IMG/VR virus record: IMGVR_UViG_3300031857_000301
Coordinates: 1-50,066 of that record
Source: a virus
Strand: one strand, 5' to 3'
Length of the DNA: 50,066 nucleotides
In this document: positions 10,209-19,523 of the stretch, piece after piece
How positions within the stretch are numbered: position 1 is the first letter of the stretch
Layout of the letters: each line of letters begins with the position of its first letter
Notes under the pieces: model-generated
Databases searched by the model: none
Told to the model about the DNA's origin: nothing
Seen by the model: the letters and a program-made list of their open reading frames with translations, nothing else
Program-made: the position numbers and the translations under genes

Positions 10209-11006
10209 ATGTACAAAGGTAAAAAGGTTATACTCACAACCACAGCGTGCAGACGCCCACAATTGCTGTATATGGCAATCAAGAGTTTTGGAGTATTTTG
10301 TACAGACAAAGATGTTATAGATGAAATTTATTACTTGGACGATTCATCATCTCAAGAAGATCGTAATTTTGCCATAGAAACATATACAAAGTTTATTGGC
10401 AAACCTGTTATATTCAGATTTGTTGAGCGCGAAACATTTCCAGACAATTATAGACATGCCAGAATGCTCAATATCTGGAGAGAATGTGTTATTGAATCGA
10501 AAGCCGATTATGTGTTTCATCTTGAAGATGATCATCGCATGTATAACATGCTTACTATAGGCCAGCCTATTGATATCATGCAAAAATATCCAGAATATGC
10601 ATACATCGGATATTGTCACAGTTGGAAACATTTTCCAAAAGGCATGGAGCCAAAAAGAGTAATTGGGGATTTTTGGGAAACTGTATATTTTGATGATCGT
10701 CCAATAAATGATCACTTGTTTATGGATGACGCTATGGCTATGCAGACTGGTCCAGAATGGTGGATGTATTATATAAATTGGCCATATTTTTCATTGAGGC
10801 CGGGCGTGCATGATGCAAAAAAACTTTTATCGGTGGGAGAATTTTCAACGACATATGACCGCGAAAAAATGAGTGTAGAACTTGAATTCGCCATCCGTTG
10901 GAAAGATATGGGTTATAAAAGCATGATGAGCAAGAATTTTACTTCACTTCATACTGGACAAAGTCCCGAACTTAGTGCATATAAGTTGAACGCATCTGCC
11001 AGATAA
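10209..11006 (+). CDS. GT2-like (GT-A fold) glycosyltransferase
   Basis: A 265-residue single-domain enzyme. The N-terminus, VILTTTACRRPQLL (7-20), is the nucleotide-sugar-binding strand and loop of GT-A transferases. YYLDDSS (41-47) supplies a second conserved aspartate pair, and HLEDDHR (104-110) fits the metal-binding DxD-like motif. A later EFAIRWKDMGYK segment with a terminal LHTGQ matches the end of GT2-like phage and bacterial transferases. It would transfer one sugar from a nucleotide donor, probably in the cytoplasm because there is no signal peptide or membrane segment. It is spaced 3 nt from the gene before and 2 nt from the gene after, inside a five- to six-gene run that reads as one operon. 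Substrate unknown. Confidence 0.8.
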   Translation: MYKGKKVILTTTACRRPQLLYMAIKSFGVFCTDKDVIDEIYYLDDSSSQEDRNFAIETYTKFIGKPVIFRFVERETFPDNYRHARMLNIWRECVIESKADYVFHLEDDHRMYNMLTIGQPIDIMQKYPEYAYIGYCHSWKHFPKGMEPKRVIGDFWETVYFDDRPINDHLFMDDAMAMQTGPEWWMYYINWPYFSLRPGVHDAKKLLSVGEFSTTYDREKMSVELEFAIRWKDMGYKSMMSKNFTSLHTGQSPELSAYKLNASAR

Positions 11007-11008
11007 AC

Positions 11009-12781
11009 ATGAGCAAACCAATCAGACTAACTGTTATAATTCCTTGTTACAACTTTGAAAAGTATGTAACACAAGCTATCGATTCTGTGTTGAATCAGAA
11101 TGTGAACTTTGGTATTGAAGTATTGATTGTGGATGATAATTCTACTGATAATACTTTCAACATCATAAATCAAAAATATGGATCAAACAATTTGGTGAAG
11201 ATACATCAGTCTCCAAAAAATCAAGGAATAACAAAGAATCTCAAGGACATGATGGATAAGGCGCTGGGCCAGTATCTGTATACAATGGACGGCGATGATT
11301 TCATCATTGATATGAATTATCTTCAACGTGCGGTTGATTTTTTGGATAATAATCCAAAATATTCATTGGTATGTTCTGGCTACAAACTTTTATATAACGA
11401 TGGAACGATGTATCCCACAGAGGACGATCCTGCCGTATGGTCTGCTCCACGTGAAGACATATATCTCAATGATTTGCTCTCGGTGAATTATATTTCATTT
11501 GGCAGAGTATTTCGTAATTACAAGAATATCATAAAGCCTTGGATGCACGATGAACTGCATGAAGATTGGACTATCAATGCGGAAATATTGAAGAACGGCC
11601 CAGCCAGATGTGACAAGAATTATACAGGAATTTACAGAATAACAAAAGCTGGTCGCATAACTTCCATGAGCGAAGGACAGGTACACGAGAAGAACAGAAA
11701 AACTATTGCCGCCATAAAGAGCAATCTTACACTGAAAACAATATCAATTGTTGATTCATTTGTACACAATGAAAATGTTAAAGTTAAGCTTGAGAGATGC
11801 ATTAAATTTTTGAAAGAGGATGGGCATGAAATTTTGCTGGTGTCCAATACTCCTGTGGATAAGCATATTATACAAGATGTAAAATTTTTCATGTATGATA
11901 GCAGAAATCAACTATTCAAGCAGGAATATGAGACAAAAAACACAGTTGATTTTTGGCGTGCATTGAATGGTAATTTGGAAGTACATGATATTGTTACCGC
12001 AGTGCAAAAGCACGGTCTCAGTGTTCTTATCAATCTATTCAATGCACTACATTATGCAAAACAACAGGGATATACACATTTTCAAAGATTTGAAGTCGAT
12101 GATTTGTTTGGTGAAAAATCAAGATCTTGGATCAAGCGAGTTCCAACATATGTACTTGAAGAAGATAAACGAGGATTGATATATTACAATTATGAGAATT
12201 CTCCTTCTGATATTTCGTTTCACTATTTCTTCTGTGAGATAGATTATTTTCTAAAGAAGATAAGCCGCATAACTTGTGAGGAAGATTATGTGAAGTATCT
12301 GCATGACTATTATGGTAACAAGGAATTCAAGATTGTAGAAGTATTCATGTATGATCAATTAAAGAAGAATGGCGACAAGGAAATATTACAGAAGACTGGA
12401 AGAGAAATGAAGATTGATTTTTTCGACACGAAATGGAACACAGAAACTTCCGTAAGTAATTTTGAAACAACATTCTTTGGCTGCACCACCAAGGTGTATG
12501 AAGCTAGAAATTGGAATTCTGTGGCCAGAGAGTTCAATAAGAGGGACGATTATGTGTTGGTAACATATTCATACAATGATACACCTATAAAACGCATAAT
12601 TGATGTTGAAAAACATGATGGTACCAGAGAAACAATCGAGCAGTCTGTACATGCAGCTGGTAGTTGGGTATGGCATGTTCTGTCGCCAAATTCAAAAGCA
12701 GTTTCAGTTTATCAAGACGGTAATCTATTATACAATCAACAAATAAAAAATCTTGAATCTTGGGCTGGATTCAGAAGCTAA
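11009..12781 (+). CDS. GT2 glycosyltransferase with a second GT-like domain
   Basis: A 590-residue protein. Residues 1 to about 235 are a textbook GT2 domain: LTVIIPCYNFEKYV (7-20), LIVDDNSTD (39-47) and the DxDD-type metal site TMDGDDF (92-98). From about residue 242 a second unit begins with a strand-loop (TISIVDSFVHNE) and a helix reminiscent of another GT-A start, running through a FQRFEVDD segment (about 363-370) that could be its metal site. The last 60 residues are beta-rich and end with a VSVYQDGNLLYNQQI-type stretch, like the linker domains in the genes at 6313 and 12786. It probably adds one or two sugars to the common glycan. No Shine-Dalgarno sequence is seen; translation is probably coupled to the preceding gene, whose stop lies 2 nt upstream. 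Confidence 0.8.
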   Translation: MSKPIRLTVIIPCYNFEKYVTQAIDSVLNQNVNFGIEVLIVDDNSTDNTFNIINQKYGSNNLVKIHQSPKNQGITKNLKDMMDKALGQYLYTMDGDDFIIDMNYLQRAVDFLDNNPKYSLVCSGYKLLYNDGTMYPTEDDPAVWSAPREDIYLNDLLSVNYISFGRVFRNYKNIIKPWMHDELHEDWTINAEILKNGPARCDKNYTGIYRITKAGRITSMSEGQVHEKNRKTIAAIKSNLTLKTISIVDSFVHNENVKVKLERCIKFLKEDGHEILLVSNTPVDKHIIQDVKFFMYDSRNQLFKQEYETKNTVDFWRALNGNLEVHDIVTAVQKHGLSVLINLFNALHYAKQQGYTHFQRFEVDDLFGEKSRSWIKRVPTYVLEEDKRGLIYYNYENSPSDISFHYFFCEIDYFLKKISRITCEEDYVKYLHDYYGNKEFKIVEVFMYDQLKKNGDKEILQKTGREMKIDFFDTKWNTETSVSNFETTFFGCTTKVYEARNWNSVAREFNKRDDYVLVTYSYNDTPIKRIIDVEKHDGTRETIEQSVHAAGSWVWHVLSPNSKAVSVYQDGNLLYNQQIKNLESWAGFRS

Positions 12782-12785
12782 CAAT

Positions 12786-14909
12786 ATGAAAGTAATTAAT
12801 GTAAATCCGGGCATACTTCCCATTCCACCAAATGGATGGGGCGCAATCGAAAAAATCATATGGGATTATCATCTCCAACTGCAAAAAATTGGAGTACACA
12901 GTGAGATAAAATACCTTAACGAAATCGAATATGACGATAGCACAATTGTACACGTACATGTGGCAAATTTGGCTAACATGTTTCACGAGAAAGGTGTACC
13001 TTATATTTTTACTATCCATGACCATCATGCATATGTTTATGGAAAAGATTCTCCAGTATTCAAAGAAAACTTAAAAGCCATAGAAAACAGTGTATTTTCA
13101 TTATCACCATGCAAATATTTGCTTCCATATTTTGGTAGCAAAAAACTAAGATATTTTAGTCATGCTGTAAATACCGATGTTTTTACATTCAATAATCGTC
13201 ATAGACACAATCCACTGAAATTGCTTTGTGTAGCTAATAATGGATATGCATATAACCAAAGTGTGGATAGAAAGGGATTTGGAATTGCAATACAAGCAGC
13301 AAAAGAATTAGGTCTTCCAATCACAATTGCTGGGCCAAAAAATAATGACAACTTTTTCAAGACCCTTGACCCAGAACTAAACAACTATTCCAAGCTAACA
13401 AAACTGTATGATTTGGATGAAAAATGGTTGGTAAATTTGTACAACGAAAACGATCTGTTCCTTCATTTCTCTGAATTGGAAGCTGGACATCCGAATCTAA
13501 CATTATTGGAAGCAATGGCGTGTGGTCTTCCGGTTGTTGGAACTTTTGAGGAAAAAGAGTATGATGGCATGGTAGTTTCCGAAAGAAAATTTGAAAATGC
13601 CATAGAATCAATTAAATATGCTGATCAAAATTATGATTTATTGAGAAATCATGCATTAAGCAATGCAAATAAAAATTCATACGCTAACAGAGTACATGGT
13701 TTGGTCAAACTATACAGTGAATATAGAGAGCGTATTTTCAGCAAGCAACTTGAAGTTGCATACAGTAACACCAAGATAACATATACTGAAGCGAAAAATA
13801 GAATCAAAGTAACATTTGATGACGGTGCAAAAGTTGATATATCTGGTGCAGTTCAGAAAAAATACAGAGTAAAATTCATAGATGGTCTTACCAACATGGT
13901 TGTATATCAAACTGATATATACAACAACATGTGGGCCACTACAAATACCAAGTACTACAACAAGTGGTTGGTAGAAGTGTTTGATATCACCGACGGCATT
14001 GAAGTGTTGGAATATTCCGAGGCAATGGATCTAAAGAATCGCACAGTAAAAGTTGTATTCGACAGTGAAAGTTTGGGAGATATTCTTGCGTGGATCGGCG
14101 CCGTCGATGAATTTCAAAATAAACATCAATGCAAGATGTATTGTGTGATATTCAACAAGTACTTGCGTGCTTTACTTGAAAAAAATTATTCAAACATAAA
14201 ATTTTTGGCTGTTGATGTTTACGCCGAAGAATATTATGCAAAGTATAAGATAGGATGTTTTGATTCAAATGGATATCATCCATATATTCCAAAGGATCCG
14301 CGCACATTGAATTTGTGTTCAATTGCAAATTGTATTTTAGGTTTAACAGATGTTGAACATAAACCAAAGCTGAATATTGACAGAAAGAAATACAGTAAAA
14401 ATAAGAAATATGTATGTATTGCTGTGCAAAGTACATGTCAGGCAAAATACTGGAACAATAAGAATGGTTGGAACAATGTGGTCAAATATCTTAAATCTCA
14501 AGGATATGAAGTATGGTGTATAGACAGATTCAACAGCTTTGGCACCAAAGATAATATGAATTATATACCAGACGGTTGCATTGATAAGACCGGAGACTTT
14601 CCGTTGGAAGAACGCATGGCTCAGTTGGCTGGTGCAAAATTTTTCATTGGACTAAGTTCTGGTCTTTCGTGGGTGGCGTGGGCGGTAGGTGTGCCAGTTG
14701 TAATGATTAGTGGATTTACAAAGGCATATAATGAGTTCTATACGCCGCATCGTATCATAAATGAAAATGTATGCAATGGCTGTTGGAACGACGTTAATGT
14801 GAAGTTTGACCGCTCTGATTGGTTATGGTGTCCATATAACAAGAACTTTGAATGTTCTACTCAAATATCTGTGGATAGAGTGCTGTCTGAAGTTAAAAAG
14901 TTGATATAA
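12786..14909 (+). CDS. GT4 glycosyltransferase fused to autotransporter-type protein O-heptosyltransferase domain
   Basis: A 707-residue protein. The ATG at 12786 is chosen because an in-frame ATG at 12753 would overlap the previous gene. Residues 1 to about 320 are GT4-like: a PPNGWGAIEKI loop (15-25) and an SELEAGHPNLTLLEAMACG donor site (229-247). Residues about 355-412 are a beta-rich linker. Residues about 420-707 closely follow the autotransporter O-heptosyltransferase family (TibC, AAH): SLGDILAW (429-436), CIAVQST (544-550), KYWNNKNGW (554-562), FIGLSSGLSWVAWAVG (620-635), VVMISGFT (638-645), and four cysteines C663, C666, C682 and C690 arranged like the TibC iron finger. TibC-type enzymes attach heptose to Ser on autotransporter repeats. 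The phage version suggests Ser/Thr O-glycosylation of a protein. It is the last gene of the glycan island. Confidence 0.9.
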   Translation: MKVINVNPGILPIPPNGWGAIEKIIWDYHLQLQKIGVHSEIKYLNEIEYDDSTIVHVHVANLANMFHEKGVPYIFTIHDHHAYVYGKDSPVFKENLKAIENSVFSLSPCKYLLPYFGSKKLRYFSHAVNTDVFTFNNRHRHNPLKLLCVANNGYAYNQSVDRKGFGIAIQAAKELGLPITIAGPKNNDNFFKTLDPELNNYSKLTKLYDLDEKWLVNLYNENDLFLHFSELEAGHPNLTLLEAMACGLPVVGTFEEKEYDGMVVSERKFENAIESIKYADQNYDLLRNHALSNANKNSYANRVHGLVKLYSEYRERIFSKQLEVAYSNTKITYTEAKNRIKVTFDDGAKVDISGAVQKKYRVKFIDGLTNMVVYQTDIYNNMWATTNTKYYNKWLVEVFDITDGIEVLEYSEAMDLKNRTVKVVFDSESLGDILAWIGAVDEFQNKHQCKMYCVIFNKYLRALLEKNYSNIKFLAVDVYAEEYYAKYKIGCFDSNGYHPYIPKDPRTLNLCSIANCILGLTDVEHKPKLNIDRKKYSKNKKYVCIAVQSTCQAKYWNNKNGWNNVVKYLKSQGYEVWCIDRFNSFGTKDNMNYIPDGCIDKTGDFPLEERMAQLAGAKFFIGLSSGLSWVAWAVGVPVVMISGFTKAYNEFYTPHRIINENVCNGCWNDVNVKFDRSDWLWCPYNKNFECSTQISVDRVLSEVKKLI

Positions 14910-14918
14910 AAACCCATT

Positions 14919-14932
14919 GATATATATTTATA
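14919..14932 (+). promoter_or_regulatory. Putative late-promoter-like AT element
   Basis: GATATATATTTATA ends 4 nt before the ATG at 14937. Identical over 14 bases to the element at 26667. Confidence 0.4.
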
Positions 14933-14936
14933 TCAT

Positions 14937-17900
14937 ATGGACATTTCTATAACCAATCTCAAAAAGTATGTTTTTGAGCCTAAGACAGAGTCTTTGCGAC
15001 TAAAGCGTGCCAATGAGATATTGGGGCAGGGAATGATTGCTACGGAAAAAGTGGATGGCACAAAACTTACTCTTGTTCGTACTAATCAGACTGATCCGAA
15101 TGATTATACCAAGAATTGGGTTGTAGCATATAAGGGAACTGTATTATATCCAAAAGAGTTTGCATACCTTACTCCACAGGGAAAAAAAGATATATCTCAA
15201 TCATCTGTTGGTATAGGCCAATATGCTTTGATTTTTGATCATTTGGAAAAAATCAATAACAAGATTGCTAGTATTCCAAAAAGCACGGAGTTCAGTGTTG
15301 AATTTGCGCAGAACAAGGATACTCTCACAAGAACATATGTTCAGAAAGGTGGAATGTTCTTAAGAAGTTATGGTGAGGTGTCATATCGTATTGTTGGTGG
15401 TGGGTTGAATACTGTTCCGAAACAAGAGATCACAGACTATACCAACGTAAAAAGAATGGCAGATCTTTTGGAAATTAGCGCGTTTCCTATTTTCTTTCAG
15501 GGCAAAATAACAAGAGAAAATGTAGCAAAATATCCATCAATTGCGCCAAAAATGATGAGCGCCGATTGGAATAATCCATTGGATGTGTTAACCAAGTTTT
15601 CTGATGCTATGCTGTCTATACCATCTACTCTTGGTGGTACAACGGAGGGCGTGGTACTGAAACTTGATAATGGAAGCTTTTACAAAATTGTTCAAGCTGA
15701 CCAATATAGCTCTGATGTAAGAGGTGCTAAGAAAGATTTGTATAAACTTGAGCCAGAAGCGGCCACATCATATTTCCAACAGATCAGAGCACTTATTCAA
15801 AAAGTATTTGATACCATTGGCACGGATGGAAAGACAGAAGAAGATATCATATCCGACACAAACTTTTACATTGCCAAAAATGAAAAAAGCTTGGCTAAAT
15901 TTTTTGATGCATTGCAGAAGATTGCTGGAAACAAAAAGAACCTCGTACAGATCAAGGATGATATTCACGACACTGTTCGTCTTATGACTTCAAAGCAGGA
16001 ACTCCTTGGGTCAAAAACAAAATCAATCGCGCTTCTTCCTATTGCTGGCAAACCACTACACATTGGACATTGGAAACTGATTGAAAAGGCGGCAAATGAA
16101 AATGATAATGTTGTGGTCTATACATCAACAACCGACCGTGTGCGTAAAGGAGAATTTCCGATATATGGCGATGATTTTGTGCAGATATGGAGTGATATGC
16201 TCATTCCATCATTGCCAAAGAATGTAAAAGTGAAATTTGTTGATTCTCCATTAAGATCTGTCATGCATGAACTTGGATGGTTTGAACAAAGACTTACTCA
16301 AGACGCTGCAAATGTACCAGTCATTAATCTATATTCAGACAAAGAGGATATTGAAACAAATTTCAAGCAAGAAGATCTGAACAAGTATCCAGAATTATTG
16401 AAAGCTGGAAAGATCAATAAAGTTGGCGTAGAAAGAACAAGTACGGTCAATGTCAGCGGCACAAAGATGAGAGAATTCTTGCAGAACAATGACAAGGACT
16501 CCTTCATGAAATATTTACCTCCTATATCAACCAAGGATAAAGAACAAATATGGAATATTCTTTCATCTCGCAGACCAAGTGATCTTGCTGAAATAAATCC
16601 ATACGCTGTATTGGCTGAAAAACTGATTAATGAAGTTGCAAATGAAATATTGAATGAAGGCGGATGGAGAAATCCAGAGACACAAGAATGGGAAGTTACA
16701 CCAAAGATGGTGGCAAAGATCGTGGAAGACACTAACAAATTTTTGAATGATTTCAATGCATGGTCTGGATTATCCAAGTTGTCAACCAAAGGTCCGACAG
16801 GAAGTGGAAAATATTACAAGAACGACTTGAATGATCCAAGTATAACTTATGGAGATATTGATATTCAACTTGTATTGCCCGTTGAAAGCAATGAAAGAAA
16901 AAATCAATTAGAAGCCAATAAAATTTTTGGAGACAAGATCCGTGAGTTCATAAAGACCAAAAAACCAAGCTATATTCACGACGCAACAAATGATCCAGAT
17001 TTTGGAATTGGATACTTGATATTCAATGTGGATGGTAAAAAAGTTCAAGTTGATCTTGTACTATCATATACTGTTTCAGCTGATTGGACGAGTGTAAGAA
17101 CAACGCCAGAAAAAGGATTGAAGGGATTTGTCACAGGAATGATGTTAAGTGCATTGAGTGACACATTGAATGTTGTTCTTGGGTCAAGCACCAATCCGTA
17201 TATCAACACTGTTGATGGAAAGGTTGTATCATCCTCAATCAAGAAAGATGCTGTGCAAAAATTCCTAAAGCCAAATGAAGTATTTGCCGAGATTGTACGA
17301 TTTTATGGTGAAATGGCGGACATTGAAAACCCAGACTTATCTTTATTGGTTGGTTATATGGGCCTTGATGCCAACGACCCTTCATTAAAAAAGAAATGCC
17401 AAACCGTGGTTGCTTTGGCAAATACACTTGAAAAGAATGGAATATTTGACGCTGGAGTCATAACCTCCAAGGATGGTATAACAATCAAAAGCAGAAAACA
17501 ATTTGTTGATCGCGTAAGAACCACATACATCGATATGATGCAGCGAGCAAAAACAGCCAAAAAACTTGAAAAAGCACAAACACCAAGCGCCATGAGAACA
17601 ATAGAAAAAATAAAAAATCATGCTGATCTGGGAATACAGATGGCAAACGAACTTATTAAAGAACATTATACACTTCTGATGGAATCTGGTAAATCCATAG
17701 CCGCCGTGGACCCAAAAACGCCAAAGATGGTAAATGGTCAGCCAGCACAGGCAACAACCAAATTAAGAATTGTTGATCCGCAGGGCAAGGATGTGCATTC
17801 AGCAGTGTCAAAGGACATCAAGGAACTTGTGTATGTATTGAATGCCAAGGTCGGTTTTTGGAAAAAGAATAATCCGTACATTGAAAATGGATTTATATTC

Positions 17901-18839
17901 AATGGTAGTTCACAATTTCTAATGGATCCAAACAAGTTTGGTGTGTTGAGCAAATACAAAGATTCTTTTGGTGACATAGATGTTATCATTCCAAAATCAA
18001 AATTGGATGCTTTGACATCATTTTTGGACAGCATTGATGACAATAAAGCTGATTGGAATCCGACAACTCAAAACAGATTGTCTAGTAAGTTTTATTATGT
18101 TGGACGCACGAAGAGTTATGCATCCATTCCAGATCAACTTGTAACACTTTGGTATTATGATCCAATGAAGCAAGTTGTTCAAGTGGACTTTGAAGGTGAT
18201 GAAATGTTTCTTGATCCGCAAGGATATGAAAAGCCAAGCGAGTGGACAAAATTCAGCAAAGATTCTCCGTGGGAAGATTTGACCGTAGGTATCAAGGGAT
18301 TGGCTGGGGCATTAATGCTTCGCTCATTAGCAAGAGCAACAACAGTATTACCAAATGCAGTTGTGTTGACGCCGGGCGCAGTCAAGAAAGTTCAGTCTGG
18401 TGCAGTCAAGGAACTTACCGATAAGGAAGTTACTAAAGCAGCACAGCACAGTATTCCATCTGCATACACATTAAATACTGGCGGTGGTGGTACTGGTATA
18501 CGTAAGGCATACGAATTAGTAAAGACAATGCCATATAATGGGAAGATGGTTGATGCATATAGATTTGTGGAAGCCAAAGAAACAAAACCAGAAGACAGAA
18601 TCACGGATGTTGGCAGAATATTTGAAATATTGTTCAAAAAGAAAGCATCGCCTGAAGAAAGAGCTGAATTTCGCAGCTATCAGGGACTGTTAAGACTAAT
18701 GAAGAAATATTTGGACAAGAAAACCATCGACATTGCTATGAATAGATTCACGGAAGTTTTGGCTGGCGAAGGTTTAAATCCAAAGGAATATGCTTCTGTG
18801 CAAAAGGCTACGAAAGATATTCTTGGATTGTCTATATAA
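14937..18839 (+). CDS. Multidomain nucleotidyltransferase: ligase-like, HIGH-type and two pol-beta-like modules
   Basis: A 1300-residue protein with four separate nucleotidyl-transfer signatures. (1) Residues 1 to about 280 resemble an RNA/DNA ligase adenylation domain: EKVDGTK (37-43, nucleotidyl lysine K38), FSVEFAQ (119-125), TEGVVLKL (236-243) and YKIV (249-252). (2) About 360-530 is an NMNAT/cytidylyltransferase fold: PLHIGHW (373-379, the HxGH signature) and VSGTKMRE (506-513). (3) About 595-760 is a pol-beta-superfamily nucleotidyltransferase: TGSG (621-624), YGDIDIQ (638-644) and VQVDLVL (703-709). (4) About 960-1130 is a second such unit: NGSS (989-992), FGDIDVIIP (1011-1019) and VQVDFEG (1081-1087). 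This suggests a nucleic-acid repair or end-modifying machine, perhaps for tRNA or RNA, but no substrate can be named. A TATATATTTATA element lies 4 nt before the ATG. Confidence 0.82.
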   Translation: MDISITNLKKYVFEPKTESLRLKRANEILGQGMIATEKVDGTKLTLVRTNQTDPNDYTKNWVVAYKGTVLYPKEFAYLTPQGKKDISQSSVGIGQYALIFDHLEKINNKIASIPKSTEFSVEFAQNKDTLTRTYVQKGGMFLRSYGEVSYRIVGGGLNTVPKQEITDYTNVKRMADLLEISAFPIFFQGKITRENVAKYPSIAPKMMSADWNNPLDVLTKFSDAMLSIPSTLGGTTEGVVLKLDNGSFYKIVQADQYSSDVRGAKKDLYKLEPEAATSYFQQIRALIQKVFDTIGTDGKTEEDIISDTNFYIAKNEKSLAKFFDALQKIAGNKKNLVQIKDDIHDTVRLMTSKQELLGSKTKSIALLPIAGKPLHIGHWKLIEKAANENDNVVVYTSTTDRVRKGEFPIYGDDFVQIWSDMLIPSLPKNVKVKFVDSPLRSVMHELGWFEQRLTQDAANVPVINLYSDKEDIETNFKQEDLNKYPELLKAGKINKVGVERTSTVNVSGTKMREFLQNNDKDSFMKYLPPISTKDKEQIWNILSSRRPSDLAEINPYAVLAEKLINEVANEILNEGGWRNPETQEWEVTPKMVAKIVEDTNKFLNDFNAWSGLSKLSTKGPTGSGKYYKNDLNDPSITYGDIDIQLVLPVESNERKNQLEANKIFGDKIREFIKTKKPSYIHDATNDPDFGIGYLIFNVDGKKVQVDLVLSYTVSADWTSVRTTPEKGLKGFVTGMMLSALSDTLNVVLGSSTNPYINTVDGKVVSSSIKKDAVQKFLKPNEVFAEIVRFYGEMADIENPDLSLLVGYMGLDANDPSLKKKCQTVVALANTLEKNGIFDAGVITSKDGITIKSRKQFVDRVRTTYIDMMQRAKTAKKLEKAQTPSAMRTIEKIKNHADLGIQMANELIKEHYTLLMESGKSIAAVDPKTPKMVNGQPAQATTKLRIVDPQGKDVHSAVSKDIKELVYVLNAKVGFWKKNNPYIENGFIFNGSSQFLMDPNKFGVLSKYKDSFGDIDVIIPKSKLDALTSFLDSIDDNKADWNPTTQNRLSSKFYYVGRTKSYASIPDQLVTLWYYDPMKQVVQVDFEGDEMFLDPQGYEKPSEWTKFSKDSPWEDLTVGIKGLAGALMLRSLARATTVLPNAVVLTPGAVKKVQSGAVKELTDKEVTKAAQHSIPSAYTLNTGGGGTGIRKAYELVKTMPYNGKMVDAYRFVEAKETKPEDRITDVGRIFEILFKKKASPEERAEFRSYQGLLRLMKKYLDKKTIDIAMNRFTEVLAGEGLNPKEYASVQKATKDILGLSI

Positions 18840-18899
18840 TAAAATACGCGGCAACCTATTATGAACTTTGCCGCATATATATCTTAAAGGTTTTATAAT

Positions 18900-19523
18900 A
18901 TGAAGAAAAATATAGATATTGTCAGAGATTATTTGAACGGTGAACGCCCTGTGATACAGGTTGGATATCGTGGTGATATGGACAAATATATCATCAGAAA
19001 AGTTGGAGAACGTTGGACTGATTCCAGTGGAAAAGAATGGGAACAAAAAGATTATGGACCCGTTGCCGTGACGAGAGTTTCGGATATTATCCGCGAGGAA
19101 ATGAATGATAAATGTGTATGTTGTAAGAAAGAAATAAGATGGGGAACAAGACAAGATCGTAAAATGTATTATCGTACAAAGAAATGTTTGGATTGTGTTG
19201 TGGAAGAAGAAACTCAATTAAAAATCAAAGGAAAATACAAATTGTACGAAACCAAGAAACTGCTTGAGAATGAACTATCGTATTTAAATGATATTCGACA
19301 GAAGCTAAAAGAGAGCAAGGATTATCTTGAAAGTGAAGATTCAAAGACCCTTACATGGGCAAATTCAACAGGTATGGTTGAAGAATGGAGTAATGAAGCA
19401 AGAGGAGAATTACTTGAAAACGTCAAAAAAGATTTTGTGACTTGTTTGAAAAAAATAAAAGCGGCTGAAAAGGAGTTGAAGAAAGTAGATGGAGAAATTA
19501 GCAAAGTTCTTACCCCAAGCTGA
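18900..19523 (+). CDS. Zinc-finger plus coiled-coil protein upstream of terminase, unknown function
   Basis: A 207-residue protein. A four-cysteine zinc site is likely from Cys pairs at 72/75 (CVCC) and 96/99 (CLDC), separated by a basic, aromatic-rich loop. From about residue 105 to the end the protein is highly charged and helical by pattern, with long Lys/Glu/Leu runs that suggest a coiled coil. I do not recognise the family. Its place two genes before the large terminase is where T4-like phages can carry the small terminase (gp16), and a coiled-coil protein with a DNA-binding finger would fit, but T4 gp16 has no zinc finger that I know of. The stop overlaps the next start by 35 nt, implying coupling. 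Confidence 0.6.
   Translation: MKKNIDIVRDYLNGERPVIQVGYRGDMDKYIIRKVGERWTDSSGKEWEQKDYGPVAVTRVSDIIREEMNDKCVCCKKEIRWGTRQDRKMYYRTKKCLDCVVEEETQLKIKGKYKLYETKKLLENELSYLNDIRQKLKESKDYLESEDSKTLTWANSTGMVEEWSNEARGELLENVKKDFVTCLKKIKAAEKELKKVDGEISKVLTPS

Noticed and set aside
18848-18874. Hairpin GCGGCAA/TTGCCGC after the nucleotidyltransferase gene
   Set aside because: A real 7-bp inverted repeat but with a 13-base loop and no T-run, so I do not call it an intrinsic terminator.
18774-19217. Minus-strand open frame of 147 codons spanning the gap before the zinc-finger gene
   Set aside because: Overlaps two better-supported + strand genes and has Phe/Ile/His-rich composition typical of antisense shadow.
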